This document shows positions 25,987-36,500 of a stretch of DNA of 64,000 nt, in pieces (position 1 is the stretch's first letter; each line of letters starts with the position of its first letter). Source of the DNA: a virus; IMG/VR virus record IMGVR_UViG_3300042691_010023, positions 1-64,000 of that record. The stretch is one strand, 5' to 3'. The position numbers were made by a program, and so were the translations under genes. The notes under the pieces were generated by a model. That model did no database searches. It saw only the letters and a list, made by a program, of their open reading frames with translations, and was not told where the DNA came from.

Positions 25987-26400
25987 ATGTCATGGCGTAG
26001 TAAATCTAAGACTCGTACAAACGCACAAAAATTAGGTTATAAGTCTGGTTTCGAAGCTAAAATTGCGGAACAGATAGACTCTATTGTAGTACCTGCGAAA
26101 TCTATGTACGAAATTACAACTATCAAGTATACAGTACCAGCACGTGATTCTAAATATACAGTGGATTGGACGTTGCCTAATGGTATATTGGTAGAATCAA
26201 AGGGACGATGGACTCGTGAAGATCGTAAAAAACATTTGTTAGTTAAAGAACAACATCCAGAACTAGATATACGTATAGTCTTTCAATCAGCTAACACGAA
26301 GATTAGCAAAGGTAGTAAAACTACATATGCCGCATTTTGTGATAAACACGGAATCTTATGGTCAGAAAAAAATATTCCGGAAAGTTGGCTAAAGGCTTGA
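25987..26400 (+). CDS. T7-type endonuclease I (Holliday junction resolvase)
   Basis: A 137-residue protein that aligns over its length with phage T7 endonuclease I (gp3). Shared segments include SGFEAKI, YTVDWTLPNGILVESKG, EDRKKHLLVKEQHPELDIRIV and the C-terminal KHGILW. The four metal and catalytic positions are present: E23, D60, E70 and K72. The T7 enzyme cuts branched DNA. T4 uses the unrelated endonuclease VII (gp49) for this task. The gene sits just upstream of primase and recombination genes. Confidence 0.9.
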   Translation: MSWRSKSKTRTNAQKLGYKSGFEAKIAEQIDSIVVPAKSMYEITTIKYTVPARDSKYTVDWTLPNGILVESKGRWTREDRKKHLLVKEQHPELDIRIVFQSANTKISKGSKTTYAAFCDKHGILWSEKNIPESWLKA

Positions 26401-26425
26401 AGCTATGAGAATTTGTTATTATATT
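26397..26425 (+). promoter_or_regulatory. Sigma70-like promoter before the primase block
   Basis: TTGAAG at 26397, a 17-nt spacer and TATATT at 26420-26425, with the extended -10 GTTATTATATT at 26415. The spacing is identical to the ClpP-like promoter. It overlaps the last codon of the endonuclease gene and leaves a leader of about 75 nt. The leader contains an 18-codon frame (26458-26514) overlapping the primase start and a weak CATTGT/ACAATG hairpin. Confidence 0.65.
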
Positions 26426-26506
26426 TAATATATAGTAATAAATTTTTAATTGAGTTTATGAAATTAAAACATTGTTATGTTAATGACAATGCTAATAAGA
26501 TAATAA

Positions 26507-27433
26507 ATGAGTAAGTTATCCATTATCTCTAATCTCGAGTCTGTTTTAGGTAAAGGTAGAAACTCAAATAACGACAATATTGCTTTTCATTGTCCATTCT
26601 GCCATCATCATAAGCCTAAGTTAGAAATTAATTTATCTACGCAATATTGGCATTGTTGGGTATGTAATGCAGCCGGCCGTAAGATATCTGTATTATATCG
26701 CAAATTAAATGTAGCTCGAGAAAAGATATCTCAAATTATCAAGTTGTTAGATGAAACTGAATTCAAGCCATCTAAAACTACAACTGATACTCCTGTTGTC
26801 GCATTACCTAACGGATATCGTCCATTATGGAAATTTGATAAAGGATCTCCTGATTATCGTAATGCCGTTCATTATTTAAGACGTCGCGGAGTTACAATAC
26901 ATGACATTCTTAAGTATCGTATAGGTTACTGCGAATCTGGTGAATATTCTGGTAAAATTGTTATACCTAGTTATGATGCTAACGGTAGTTTAAATTATTT
27001 TGTAGCTCGAGCATTTTACGATTCAGATTCATTTAAACATAAAAATCCTAAAGTATCTAAAGATATTATTGGATTTGAACTACATATAAATTGGGAACTT
27101 CCTATTGTATTGGTAGAAGGCGCATTTGATGCAATTGCTATACGTAGGAACGCTATACCATTATTCGGTAAGACTATTTCTAATACTTTAAAGAAACGAA
27201 TTGTAGAAAAACGAGTAAAAACTATCTATATATGTTTAGATCGTGATGCCCGTAAACAAGCATTAGATACTGCAGAATATTTCATTAGCAATGGCATCGA
27301 AGTATTCTTTGTAGACTTAACTGGAAAAGATCCTAGCGAATTAGGATTTAAAAATATACAAGAATTATTAAACATTACTATTCCAATGACATCGGAACGG
27401 TTAATGGAAGAAAAAATATTATGCGCACTATAG
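26507..27433 (+). CDS. 61: DNA primase (DnaG/T4 gp61-like)
   Basis: A 308-residue protein with a CHC2-type zinc finger (FHCPFCHHHKPK and WHCWVCNAAGRK, residues 22-55) and a TOPRIM domain (VLVEGAFDAIAIR, then IYICLDRDARKQA). It makes RNA primers for lagging-strand synthesis at the phage fork and would work with a gp41-type helicase not in the window. Its size is near T4 gp61 (342). It overlaps the next gene by 13 nt. Confidence 0.9.
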   Translation: MSKLSIISNLESVLGKGRNSNNDNIAFHCPFCHHHKPKLEINLSTQYWHCWVCNAAGRKISVLYRKLNVAREKISQIIKLLDETEFKPSKTTTDTPVVALPNGYRPLWKFDKGSPDYRNAVHYLRRRGVTIHDILKYRIGYCESGEYSGKIVIPSYDANGSLNYFVARAFYDSDSFKHKNPKVSKDIIGFELHINWELPIVLVEGAFDAIAIRRNAIPLFGKTISNTLKKRIVEKRVKTIYICLDRDARKQALDTAEYFISNGIEVFFVDLTGKDPSELGFKNIQELLNITIPMTSERLMEEKILCAL

Positions 27434-30400
27434 ACATTGGAATTAAAGAGATAGATAAAATCTATCATATAGCAGACGTACATGTACGTAATGTTAAACG
27501 TCATAAGGAATACGAACAAGTATTCAAACGGCTATATAAATACATTCAAAAAACATATACTAACAATAGCATCATATATGTAGCTGGAGATATTGTACAT
27601 GCAAAGACAGATATGTCTCCAGAGTTAGTAGCTACAGTTTCAGATTTTTTTAAGAATCTAGCAGATATTGCACCTACCATTATTATTACCGGTAATCATG
27701 ATTGTAACTTAAATAATTCTAGTCGTTTAGATGCCATTACTCCTATAGTTAATGCCTTGAATCATCCTAATATACACTATCTTAAAGATACAGGTATATA
27801 TGAGGCTTCTAACGTACACTTTAACGTTATGTCGGTGTTTGATTCACCAATTAATTTTATAAAAGCATCTGAATTTGAAGGTAATTATAAAATTGCATTA
27901 CATCATGGAGCTGTTAATTCAGCCCAAACAGATTTAGGAATCATACTTAGCAATACACACGTCACTACAGATCTCTTTGCTGGGCATGATTTAGTATTGT
28001 TAGGTGATATACATAAAATGCAGTATTTAGATTCTGAACGTACTATTGCATATGCCGGTAGTTTAATTCAACAAAATTTTGGTGAAGGATTAATACACGG
28101 TATACTAGTTTGGGATTTAAAATCTAAGACGTCTGAGTTCGTTGAAATTGATAATGATTATGGATACTGTACATTGGAAATTGATAACGGTACGGTCGTA
28201 ACTCAGTTACCTAAAGTACCTAAAAAGATTAGATTACGTTTAAAAGTAAAAGATACTGATGCTAGTGTTTTGAAACGATTAGTATCTGAATTACGTAAAC
28301 AATACAATGTTCAAGACGTTACTATACAAAAAGTTAATGCATTAACATCTACTGCTACTGGTAAGAAAATTTCTTTTGGTAATGTACGAGACGTTGAATG
28401 GCAAAACAAAGTTATTACTGATTATTTATCAGATGAATTAGCATTAGATGATGCAATGCTAGATTGTGTACGTCACATTAATCGTACAGTGCATTCTAAA
28501 TTATCTGAATCAGATATTACTCGTAATAAAATATGGTTACCTAAAACTTTTGAATTTAGTAACATGTTTAGTTACGGCGAAGATAATCATATCGATTTTG
28601 AACAATTGTCAGGTACATATGGTTTATTTGCCCCTAATGCTAGTGGTAAATCTACATTGTTAGATGCGTTAGCATTTTGTTGTTTTGATAAATGTAGCCG
28701 TACAGGTAAAGCTATACATGTTCTTAATAACAAGAAAAATCAATTCAAATCTAAATTTTGTTTTGAAATGGATGGTGTTGATTATGTTATAGAACGTAAC
28801 GGCCGTAAAAATAATAATGGGCATGTTAAAGTCGATGTAGATTTTTATTACATGGATGATGTAGGAAATACGGTTTCATTAAATGGAGATCAACGCGATA
28901 ACACAAATAAAATCATTCGACAATATCTTGGCGATTATGAAGATTTTGTATTGACAGCTTTATCATTACAAACAAATAATACCGGATTTATTGATAAGTC
29001 GCAAAAAGAGCGTAAAGATTTATTGAGTCAGTTTTTAGATATCAATGTATTTGAACAACAATATCAAATAGCATCTGATGATATACGCGATACGTCAGCT
29101 TTGATACGTGAATATAAACGTTTAGATCATAGTGCTACATTGTCAGAAGCAGACCAAATTATTGATCATGTTACAAAAAAATATGATTCGTTGACGGATG
29201 AGAAAAATACGTTAGAAAAGTTACGTGATGATTTAAATGACCAAGTTATTGAGTTAACAAAAGAATTACGTACTATACCAGATAATGTATCTGACCCGTC
29301 AATACATGAGTCTAATATTAAAACAATTAATGAACAATGTAAAAATGCGGATTGCTCATTTGAATCGTTACAACAAGATTATTTTGATGCGGAATCTGCA
29401 TATGAAGCATTAGTATCACAAATTGATCAGATTAATATAGATTCGTTAAATTCAAAAGATTCAAATTTTAATATCTATAAAAATCAAATATCTGAAGTAC
29501 GTAATGCAATGCAAATCAAGCAGCATGAGATTGAGCATGCTCGAAAAATGTTATCTAAATTAGAAAATCATCAATGGGATCCAAATTGTCAATATTGTGT
29601 AGCTAATCCATGGCTACAAGATACACAAGTAGCGGCAAATCGTTTGCCAGAACTACGTGATGAAATGATAACACTAACAACTACATTACGTGATACGGAA
29701 CGTAGTTTAACAGAAACAGATGTAAAAGATCAGATATCAAAATATTATGAGTTGCAACGAGAATTAAATACAAAGGCTACGAAAAAGAATTCTGCGGCTG
29801 CTGCATTACAAACTATTTCAAATAAAATAACTCAATTGCAAAATAGTTTAACATCTGAAAATGAGTTGTTGATTAAAGCTAATGCATGTTTAACTGATAT
29901 TGAATTTAATAAAACACAAAATTCCGATATTAGTGAGTTGCGTACGGAAGTTGCGTCAGTGTCGCAAGAAATACGAGATTTAGAATCTGAAATTGTAGAA
30001 ATGTCTGGTAAGTTATCAATAGCTAAACGTTCAAAGCAGACAGCTGAAGATGCGATAAATAGGTTAAGTGAATTAGAAGTGCAGTATAAAGGATATGAGT
30101 ATTATTTACAAGCTGTTAAAAGAGACGGAGTACCGTATCAATTAATTGCTCGAGCGTTACCACAGATTGAAGCTGAGATAAACAATATCTTAACACAAGT
30201 TGTAGACTTTACAATGATATTAAATACAGATGGTAAAAACATACATGGTTACATTGTATATGATGATGATAATTATTGGCCATTAGAATTGACATCTGGC
30301 ATGGAAAAGTTTATTTCGTCATTAGCGATACGTGCTTCGTTAATTAATGTTACTAGTTTACCTAGACCTAATTTCTTAGCAATAGATGAAGGATTCGGCG

Positions 30401-30567
30401 TATTAGATTCTGATAACTTAAACAGTATGTATATGTTGTTTGATTATCTTAAAAGTCAGTTCGGTTTTGTGCTTTGTATATCACATATAGATGCAATGCG
30501 CGATGTTGTAGATAAACTTATTGAAATTAAAAAAGAACATGGCTATTCTAAAATAGAATTTTCTTGA
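27421..30567 (+). CDS. Fused gp47-gp46 (Mre11-Rad50/SbcDC) recombination nuclease
   Basis: A 1,048-residue protein joining two proteins that are separate in T4. Residues 1-350 are an Mre11/SbcD-type phosphoesterase: HIADVHVRN (D19, H21), YVAGDIVH, TGNHDCN, ALHHGAV and LLGDIHKMQ. Residues 375-1048 are a Rad50/SbcC-type ATPase: Walker A PNASGKST (405-412), coiled coils flanking a zinc hook CQYC (723-726), a signature near TSGMEKF (about 958), and Walker B with LAIDEGFG (986-993). The complex resects DNA ends for recombination-dependent replication and host DNA breakdown. I see no frame break between the halves. Confidence 0.9.
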   Translation: MRTIDIGIKEIDKIYHIADVHVRNVKRHKEYEQVFKRLYKYIQKTYTNNSIIYVAGDIVHAKTDMSPELVATVSDFFKNLADIAPTIIITGNHDCNLNNSSRLDAITPIVNALNHPNIHYLKDTGIYEASNVHFNVMSVFDSPINFIKASEFEGNYKIALHHGAVNSAQTDLGIILSNTHVTTDLFAGHDLVLLGDIHKMQYLDSERTIAYAGSLIQQNFGEGLIHGILVWDLKSKTSEFVEIDNDYGYCTLEIDNGTVVTQLPKVPKKIRLRLKVKDTDASVLKRLVSELRKQYNVQDVTIQKVNALTSTATGKKISFGNVRDVEWQNKVITDYLSDELALDDAMLDCVRHINRTVHSKLSESDITRNKIWLPKTFEFSNMFSYGEDNHIDFEQLSGTYGLFAPNASGKSTLLDALAFCCFDKCSRTGKAIHVLNNKKNQFKSKFCFEMDGVDYVIERNGRKNNNGHVKVDVDFYYMDDVGNTVSLNGDQRDNTNKIIRQYLGDYEDFVLTALSLQTNNTGFIDKSQKERKDLLSQFLDINVFEQQYQIASDDIRDTSALIREYKRLDHSATLSEADQIIDHVTKKYDSLTDEKNTLEKLRDDLNDQVIELTKELRTIPDNVSDPSIHESNIKTINEQCKNADCSFESLQQDYFDAESAYEALVSQIDQINIDSLNSKDSNFNIYKNQISEVRNAMQIKQHEIEHARKMLSKLENHQWDPNCQYCVANPWLQDTQVAANRLPELRDEMITLTTTLRDTERSLTETDVKDQISKYYELQRELNTKATKKNSAAAALQTISNKITQLQNSLTSENELLIKANACLTDIEFNKTQNSDISELRTEVASVSQEIRDLESEIVEMSGKLSIAKRSKQTAEDAINRLSELEVQYKGYEYYLQAVKRDGVPYQLIARALPQIEAEINNILTQVVDFTMILNTDGKNIHGYIVYDDDNYWPLELTSGMEKFISSLAIRASLINVTSLPRPNFLAIDEGFGVLDSDNLNSMYMLFDYLKSQFGFVLCISHIDAMRDVVDKLIEIKKEHGYSKIEFS

Positions 30568-30574
30568 TATTTAT
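30567..30574 (+). promoter_or_regulatory. ATATTTAT intergenic element, copy 8
   Basis: ATATTTAT followed by AATAAATCAAGGA, 19 nt before the ATG of the giant fibre gene. Confidence 0.5.
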
Positions 30575-30593
30575 AATAAATCAAGGAATTTTA

Positions 30594-33500
30594 ATGCCGT
30601 TACGTAAAAAAATAGGATACGTTGGACTCAAAGATTTAAGATATAGTGTAATTGATACCGATTTAGTATCTCGTGACTATTTTAATATTGTTGAGTTTCC
30701 TAGTCGACTTACAGCAGGAAAAAATCTTATTAAATTAAGAGCTAATCCAGATAATTTAGTAGACCGTAGTCAAATTCATATAGAAATTTTAGATTTTAAC
30801 GGAGACCCTATTTATTATGAGCCGTTAAATTATACTGAAAAAGACGGCACACGTGTTATTGCAATTTATATATACCCTGATACTGCGCCGGGTAGAGCTG
30901 TTGTATATTTAGCAGGTCGTACGGCTATCGATGCAAATACAGGCGATCGTTATAGTTTTAGTAGTGATTATAATGATCCTAATTATTTAAATACTCCCAA
31001 TTTAATTTGGACACGTTCTGTAGCTGTAGCCCCAAATGCACGTAACAAGTCAGAAATTATTTTTACAAAATATCCGAAAGTTACATTATCAGAAGTAGTA
31101 CAACCATACCTACAACCAGCAGAATTATATAATGTATATACTCAGGTTACAGGGTCAGGTACAGTACGTATAGAACCTATAGGAGTGCCTACGCCTACAT
31201 ACGGAGTCGGCACAGCGACATATGCAACAGAAGCTAGGTCTTCAGTCGAAGGAGCTGGATCTCCTAGAACTCCAGCATTCGGTACACAGTTTTTTAATAC
31301 AGCTCCTAACGAACTTGCATTACGCGAATCTACTGGCAGTACTTCGACATCTCCAGTATTAACTACATTAACCGGATTTAGTAAGTTAAGAACTTCTGGA
31401 TTTGCATTAAATGCTAATATGGTCGGTGGTATTATTGAAATTGTTAATCCAAATATAATACCGGAAGGAACTGCCGAACGTGGCGTAACATTATCGTTTC
31501 CATTAGATAACGGGTTTTTGTTACCCGTGTCACAACGTAATGATTTAACTACAATTGGAAGTGTAGTATCCGCAGGGCAAGCTACTCCACTTAGTGGGTC
31601 ATATAAATTTGCTATTTCACAAATTGTTAATAGTAGTACTGCAATAGTTAGTCAGATTGAAGGATTTCGTAATCCGACAGACAATACTAATGGGCCATGG
31701 TCAGTAGAATTAACTACTATAGGCGGAATACCGAATGCTATAACAACTATTAGTGCATCTGCCAATTTTACAGCTAGTTATACGCAACCATCTGTATTTA
31801 CACAAACGCAACGTAGTTCTAGTTTTGGTGATATAATTTTATCTGATATTGAACCAGTTACTGGTGATGTGTATAAAATTAAAACATTATATAAGCCATC
31901 GGGATTTTTTGGAGATTTTATAGACCTGGGCGATACTATATTAGAACAACAAAACATTTTAATAGATACTGGTTCGTATGAAACTAATATTGCTGTCGGG
32001 GCTGATTATGAACGATATGGATCATTTGAAGACTTAGCTGAAATTGAAAAATATTGGACTACGGCTAGTATATCTAGTTCCGGAGCTCCTGTTAATTTAT
32101 GGTACCCATTTAAATATAATGATACAATATTGATGGGTGGGGCTGAATTATCCATGTCATATAGTACCGGTGTTAGTCCGCAAGGCTTAGATGGATTTAA
32201 TATTGGGGAAGCTGCAGTATTTTCAATTAATCCTATATACGCGCCATTAGTATATGCTGATACTGAATATATAGTTAAATTTACTATAGCAAACAATACT
32301 AATGCCGCTTCTATAATGTCTGCAGATACTAATCTGCCTAATCATCGCTTAGATGTATATATATCAGGATCAAATGTATTAGTTGATAAAGAGTTGATTA
32401 ATGTACAATTCGGAGATATATTTACAGTACCTAATTTTACAAATACTATAACAGGCGAGTTTAGAGATAACGGGCCATTAGGATATAGAATTGGTACATA
32501 CCAAACAAAGCCAGTACCCGAAGCTTTAGCTAATGTACAATTTAAATTTAAAGCTTTAGAGACTAAACCTATAGACTTAAAGTTTGTAACTAGAAACGGC
32601 TCATTTATTATTGCAGATATAGAACTTATTGTTAATAAAGAAACTGGATTTTCTCCTAATTTTACACGTGTTTTCAAACGAGTGCCATCGGAACATTTAG
32701 ATACACCTTTAACATTTAAATTTCAGTTTTTTGACTATGAAAGTAAAAAAGCTGAAATGGAAGTAATTACGTATGGTGCTATATTTTACGGCGATAATAC
32801 GTATATACAAGGTACTAATAATCTTATAACCGGGTCTGTTTATTTAAGTAGTGGTATTGGTAGTGGTATAGAACAGTCGGGTCAAAATTCGGGATATATA
32901 AGATCAGTTGGGTATAAAGGATTTTTATCGGCTTCTATACCCGAACTTAGTGGTTCTCCAGGCTTTATGCTATGGTCTGGATCTGTAATACCCGGATCAG
33001 GTGACAATTATACCGGCGTAGGTTTAGAATTAGTAGCTGACGCTAATAACTATTTAATGTTTCGTACAGGGCCGCCTAGCGTTTTCATTGTACGTACTGA
33101 CTCATTTTTCTTAGGAAATGCTAATCAATTTATATCTGGAGCTAATGGTAATATTGAAATATCATCTAGCGGATTTCATTTAAATACTGATGGTAGTGTT
33201 ACGGCATCGAGTGCTTTATTTAAAGGTGTTGCTAAAGCTAATATTATCTTAGATAAAACTATAACAATTGATGCCGATAATAGCGGTAGTTATTTGCAAT
33301 ATGAAAATGATATTCTTCCAGCAAGTCTTATACCTCTAGAGGGTTATCGAGTAGTATTAGATGGTACATTGGGTGGAGAAATTATACGTAGATTTAGAAT
33401 TGATTGTCAATTAAACTATCCTATATTTGATTTTAAATTACCCGACGTATCCGGCGAAGCTAAGTTAGATATTGTAATGGAAAATGCTATAGCAGGCAAT

Positions 33501-36500
33501 CAAGTGTACGATGCATTTTCCCCTGCCGGCAAAGGAAGTGGAGTCACCATAACCGATTATCCAATAGTTACATTACGTACTGAAGATGTATTAACGTTTG
33601 TTGCTGCAAATGCTAACGCTAACGATTGGTATGCAATTGCAGGTACATTGCAGCCGTTTTCTGGTTACGAATTTAAACGCGGAGTTGATGTATATAATAC
33701 ATTTTTAGTTACAGGATCTAATAGTCGAATACGATTTAGAGACGACGATGGCGTTCTGCAATTTGAAGTTCGAAGAGGCACGACTGGAGACTTTGCGGAT
33801 AAAACACAAATTACTATTAACGATATACCGGCAATAGATTCGTTAGATCCATCAGACTACAATGTAGTTATTCGTAGACTTAGTAACGGTCGTCTATACG
33901 AAACATCATCGTTGGCATTTGGCGGTGGCGGTGGCGGTGGAGGAGATGTAACTGATGTAAATGCTGGATTGGGTATATCTGTAGATACACCTGGCGGTCC
34001 GGTTGTTGAAGTGAGTTTAAATACTGCATCAGCACATTTCCGTAACGGAGTATTTAAATTAACCGGCAGTTTACTTACAACCGAATCGTTTAATACATGG
34101 ACCGGATCTAACCTTAGTCAATTTGCAGGTACGGCTTCGTTTGCTACAACTGCGTCATATGTGACAGGTTCAATCTATAACAGTTCAAATTTAGCATTAA
34201 GTGCTTCGTATGCAATAACAGCAAGCTATGCATTAAATGCAGGAACGTCAACGCCGGCTCCTAGTGATACATTTATTCAATATAATCAAGGCGACATATT
34301 TGGCGCTAGTGAGTATTTTAGATATCAATACATCTCACAGAGCTTACTACACGGTAATGAGGTAAGTGCGTCCGGAGAGTTTTCATTTGCTCACGGCTCG
34401 AGTTCGATAGCATTAGGTCCGTATTCACATGCAGAGGGACGTGAAAATGAGTCTTTTGGTAAAGCAAGTCATACCGAAGGATATAGAAGTAGAACGTACT
34501 ATCCAGGAGCTTTCTCAGGATCATTAACAAATGGTACAGGTAGCTTACTGAGTTATTATGCAAATGTCGCCTCAGCATTCACTGTAGGTAATACATTCAT
34601 TCTTAAAACTGTAGCAGAGGAATTTGCAACTAACCAGATAGCCACTATAACTTCTGCATCCTACGATCCAGGAACAGGTCAAACATCGTTCTATTTGGAT
34701 GCTCCAATTGGCGGCGGAGATTCTATTCTAGTAATAGATACTGGACTATGGGGGTGGGATGATTCCACTACTTCGCCATCCGGAGTTCCTGTCATTGCCA
34801 GCGCTGGCAATCAAAACATTGGCGGAGATGGAGCTCACGCTGAAGGATTCTTGACAATTGCATTTGGTTCATTATCGCATGCTGAAGGTTACGGAGGCCA
34901 GGCTATAGGAGCATTTGCGCATGCTGAAGGAGTTAATACGATTGCATATGGTCTCATAAGTCACGCTGAAGGAGATGGCACTTTTACAGTAGGTGCAAGT
35001 TCACATGCTGAAGGTACTGGTACGCAGACTTGGGCTGACTATTCACATGCCGAAGGCAATGCTACTAAAACATTTGGTACTGCAGCAGGATCACATGCCG
35101 AAGGTAAAGAAACAGTAACTATTGGTCAATATTCGCATGCTGAAGGAGTTAATGCTCGGTCAATTGGATATGCATCACATGCTGAGGGTACTGGCCGTTC
35201 TGGTACATTGTATTTATACTCGGCATCTTTAAGTACAGATAATTCATCTCCTCCGGGCGGAGTAGCTATAGTGACATTGGCATCGTCATACGGCAACGTA
35301 ACATCAAAATTTACAGTAGGAAATTATTTATATTTTAACGGTACTCCTACTACTATCGGCAACACCCCAGCACTCAGTAATTACGTAGAGGTATCTCTAG
35401 CACGTATCACATCAGTTGTATGGAACAATCCGGTTACTATAATTACTTTAGGCGACGCATCAGCTAATGGTGTTGATCTTCTATATCAAGCCGCAATTGT
35501 TAATGTTGCACCATATAATCCAAGCGCAGGATTAAATACATGGATTCAGCCAGACCCTGATGTCGCAGGCACCCCATACGGCAATGATTCTAATAGTCCA
35601 TGGGCTGGCGATCAAATTGGTAATAGCAACGGTGCGCATGCTGAAGGGTTAGATACATTAGCGATTGGTCAATATTCACATGCTAGCGGTCAAGGATCAG
35701 TGACATTAGGTAATTATTCTCAAGCTAGTGGATACTATACCATGGCTATAGGTCAACATGATCATGCGGAAGGGTTTGCGACAAAAGCTATTGGGTATGG
35801 GGCACATGCTGAAGGAATACGAACAATTGCCATGGATACGTCGCATGCTGAAGGATATGAAACAACTGCTATCGGCAGTGGACACTCGGAAGGCCAGGGT
35901 ACATATGCCGCCAACAGCGGCCATGCGGAAGGTTATTATACACGGGCTGTAGGTGTAGCTGCTCACTCAGAAGGAGGTTATACCACCGCATCAGCAAATT
36001 ATTCTCACGTGGAGGGGGGCTATACCAAAACATATGCCACTTATGCGCATGCGGAAGGATCTGGGTCAATTGCTGGTAACATTGGTGGTGCTGGAATAGC
36101 TTCACACGCTGAAGGAGTATTCACACAGACAACAAATATAGGAGCTCATTCCGAAGGAAGATATACTACCGCATCAGGTATATATTCACATGCTGAAGGA
36201 AGTAGTTCCGTAGCATTCGGTACGGCATCACATGCTGGAGGTTTACATACAATAGCATCAGCATCTTATGCTACAACAATAGGTCAATACAATAAGCATA
36301 ACAATACAACTGCTTTATTTACAATAGGTGACGGCGCTAGTAATACAGATAGGCATGATTTATTAAATGCTGGAATTGGGTATGTTCAAATATCCGGATC
36401 TGCTGTAGTGTCAAGTAGCTTGGAAACAATAGGACTTTCAAGAGTTACCGGATCAATGATTGTATCTAATAGTTTACAATTGATTGGTATCGGTATAGTT

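Noticed and set aside
26458-26514. 18-codon frame before the primase
   Set aside because: No ribosome site or recognisable product; it may be a leader but is not supported as a gene.
30564-30593. TTG start extending the giant fibre by 10 residues
   Set aside because: It lies inside the previous stop region and the ATATTTAT element; the ATG at 30594 has an AAGGA ribosome site.
34420-36330. CRISPR-like regular repeats
   Set aside because: The repeats are coding, degenerate and in frame within the fibre gene; there are no identical repeats with unique spacers.
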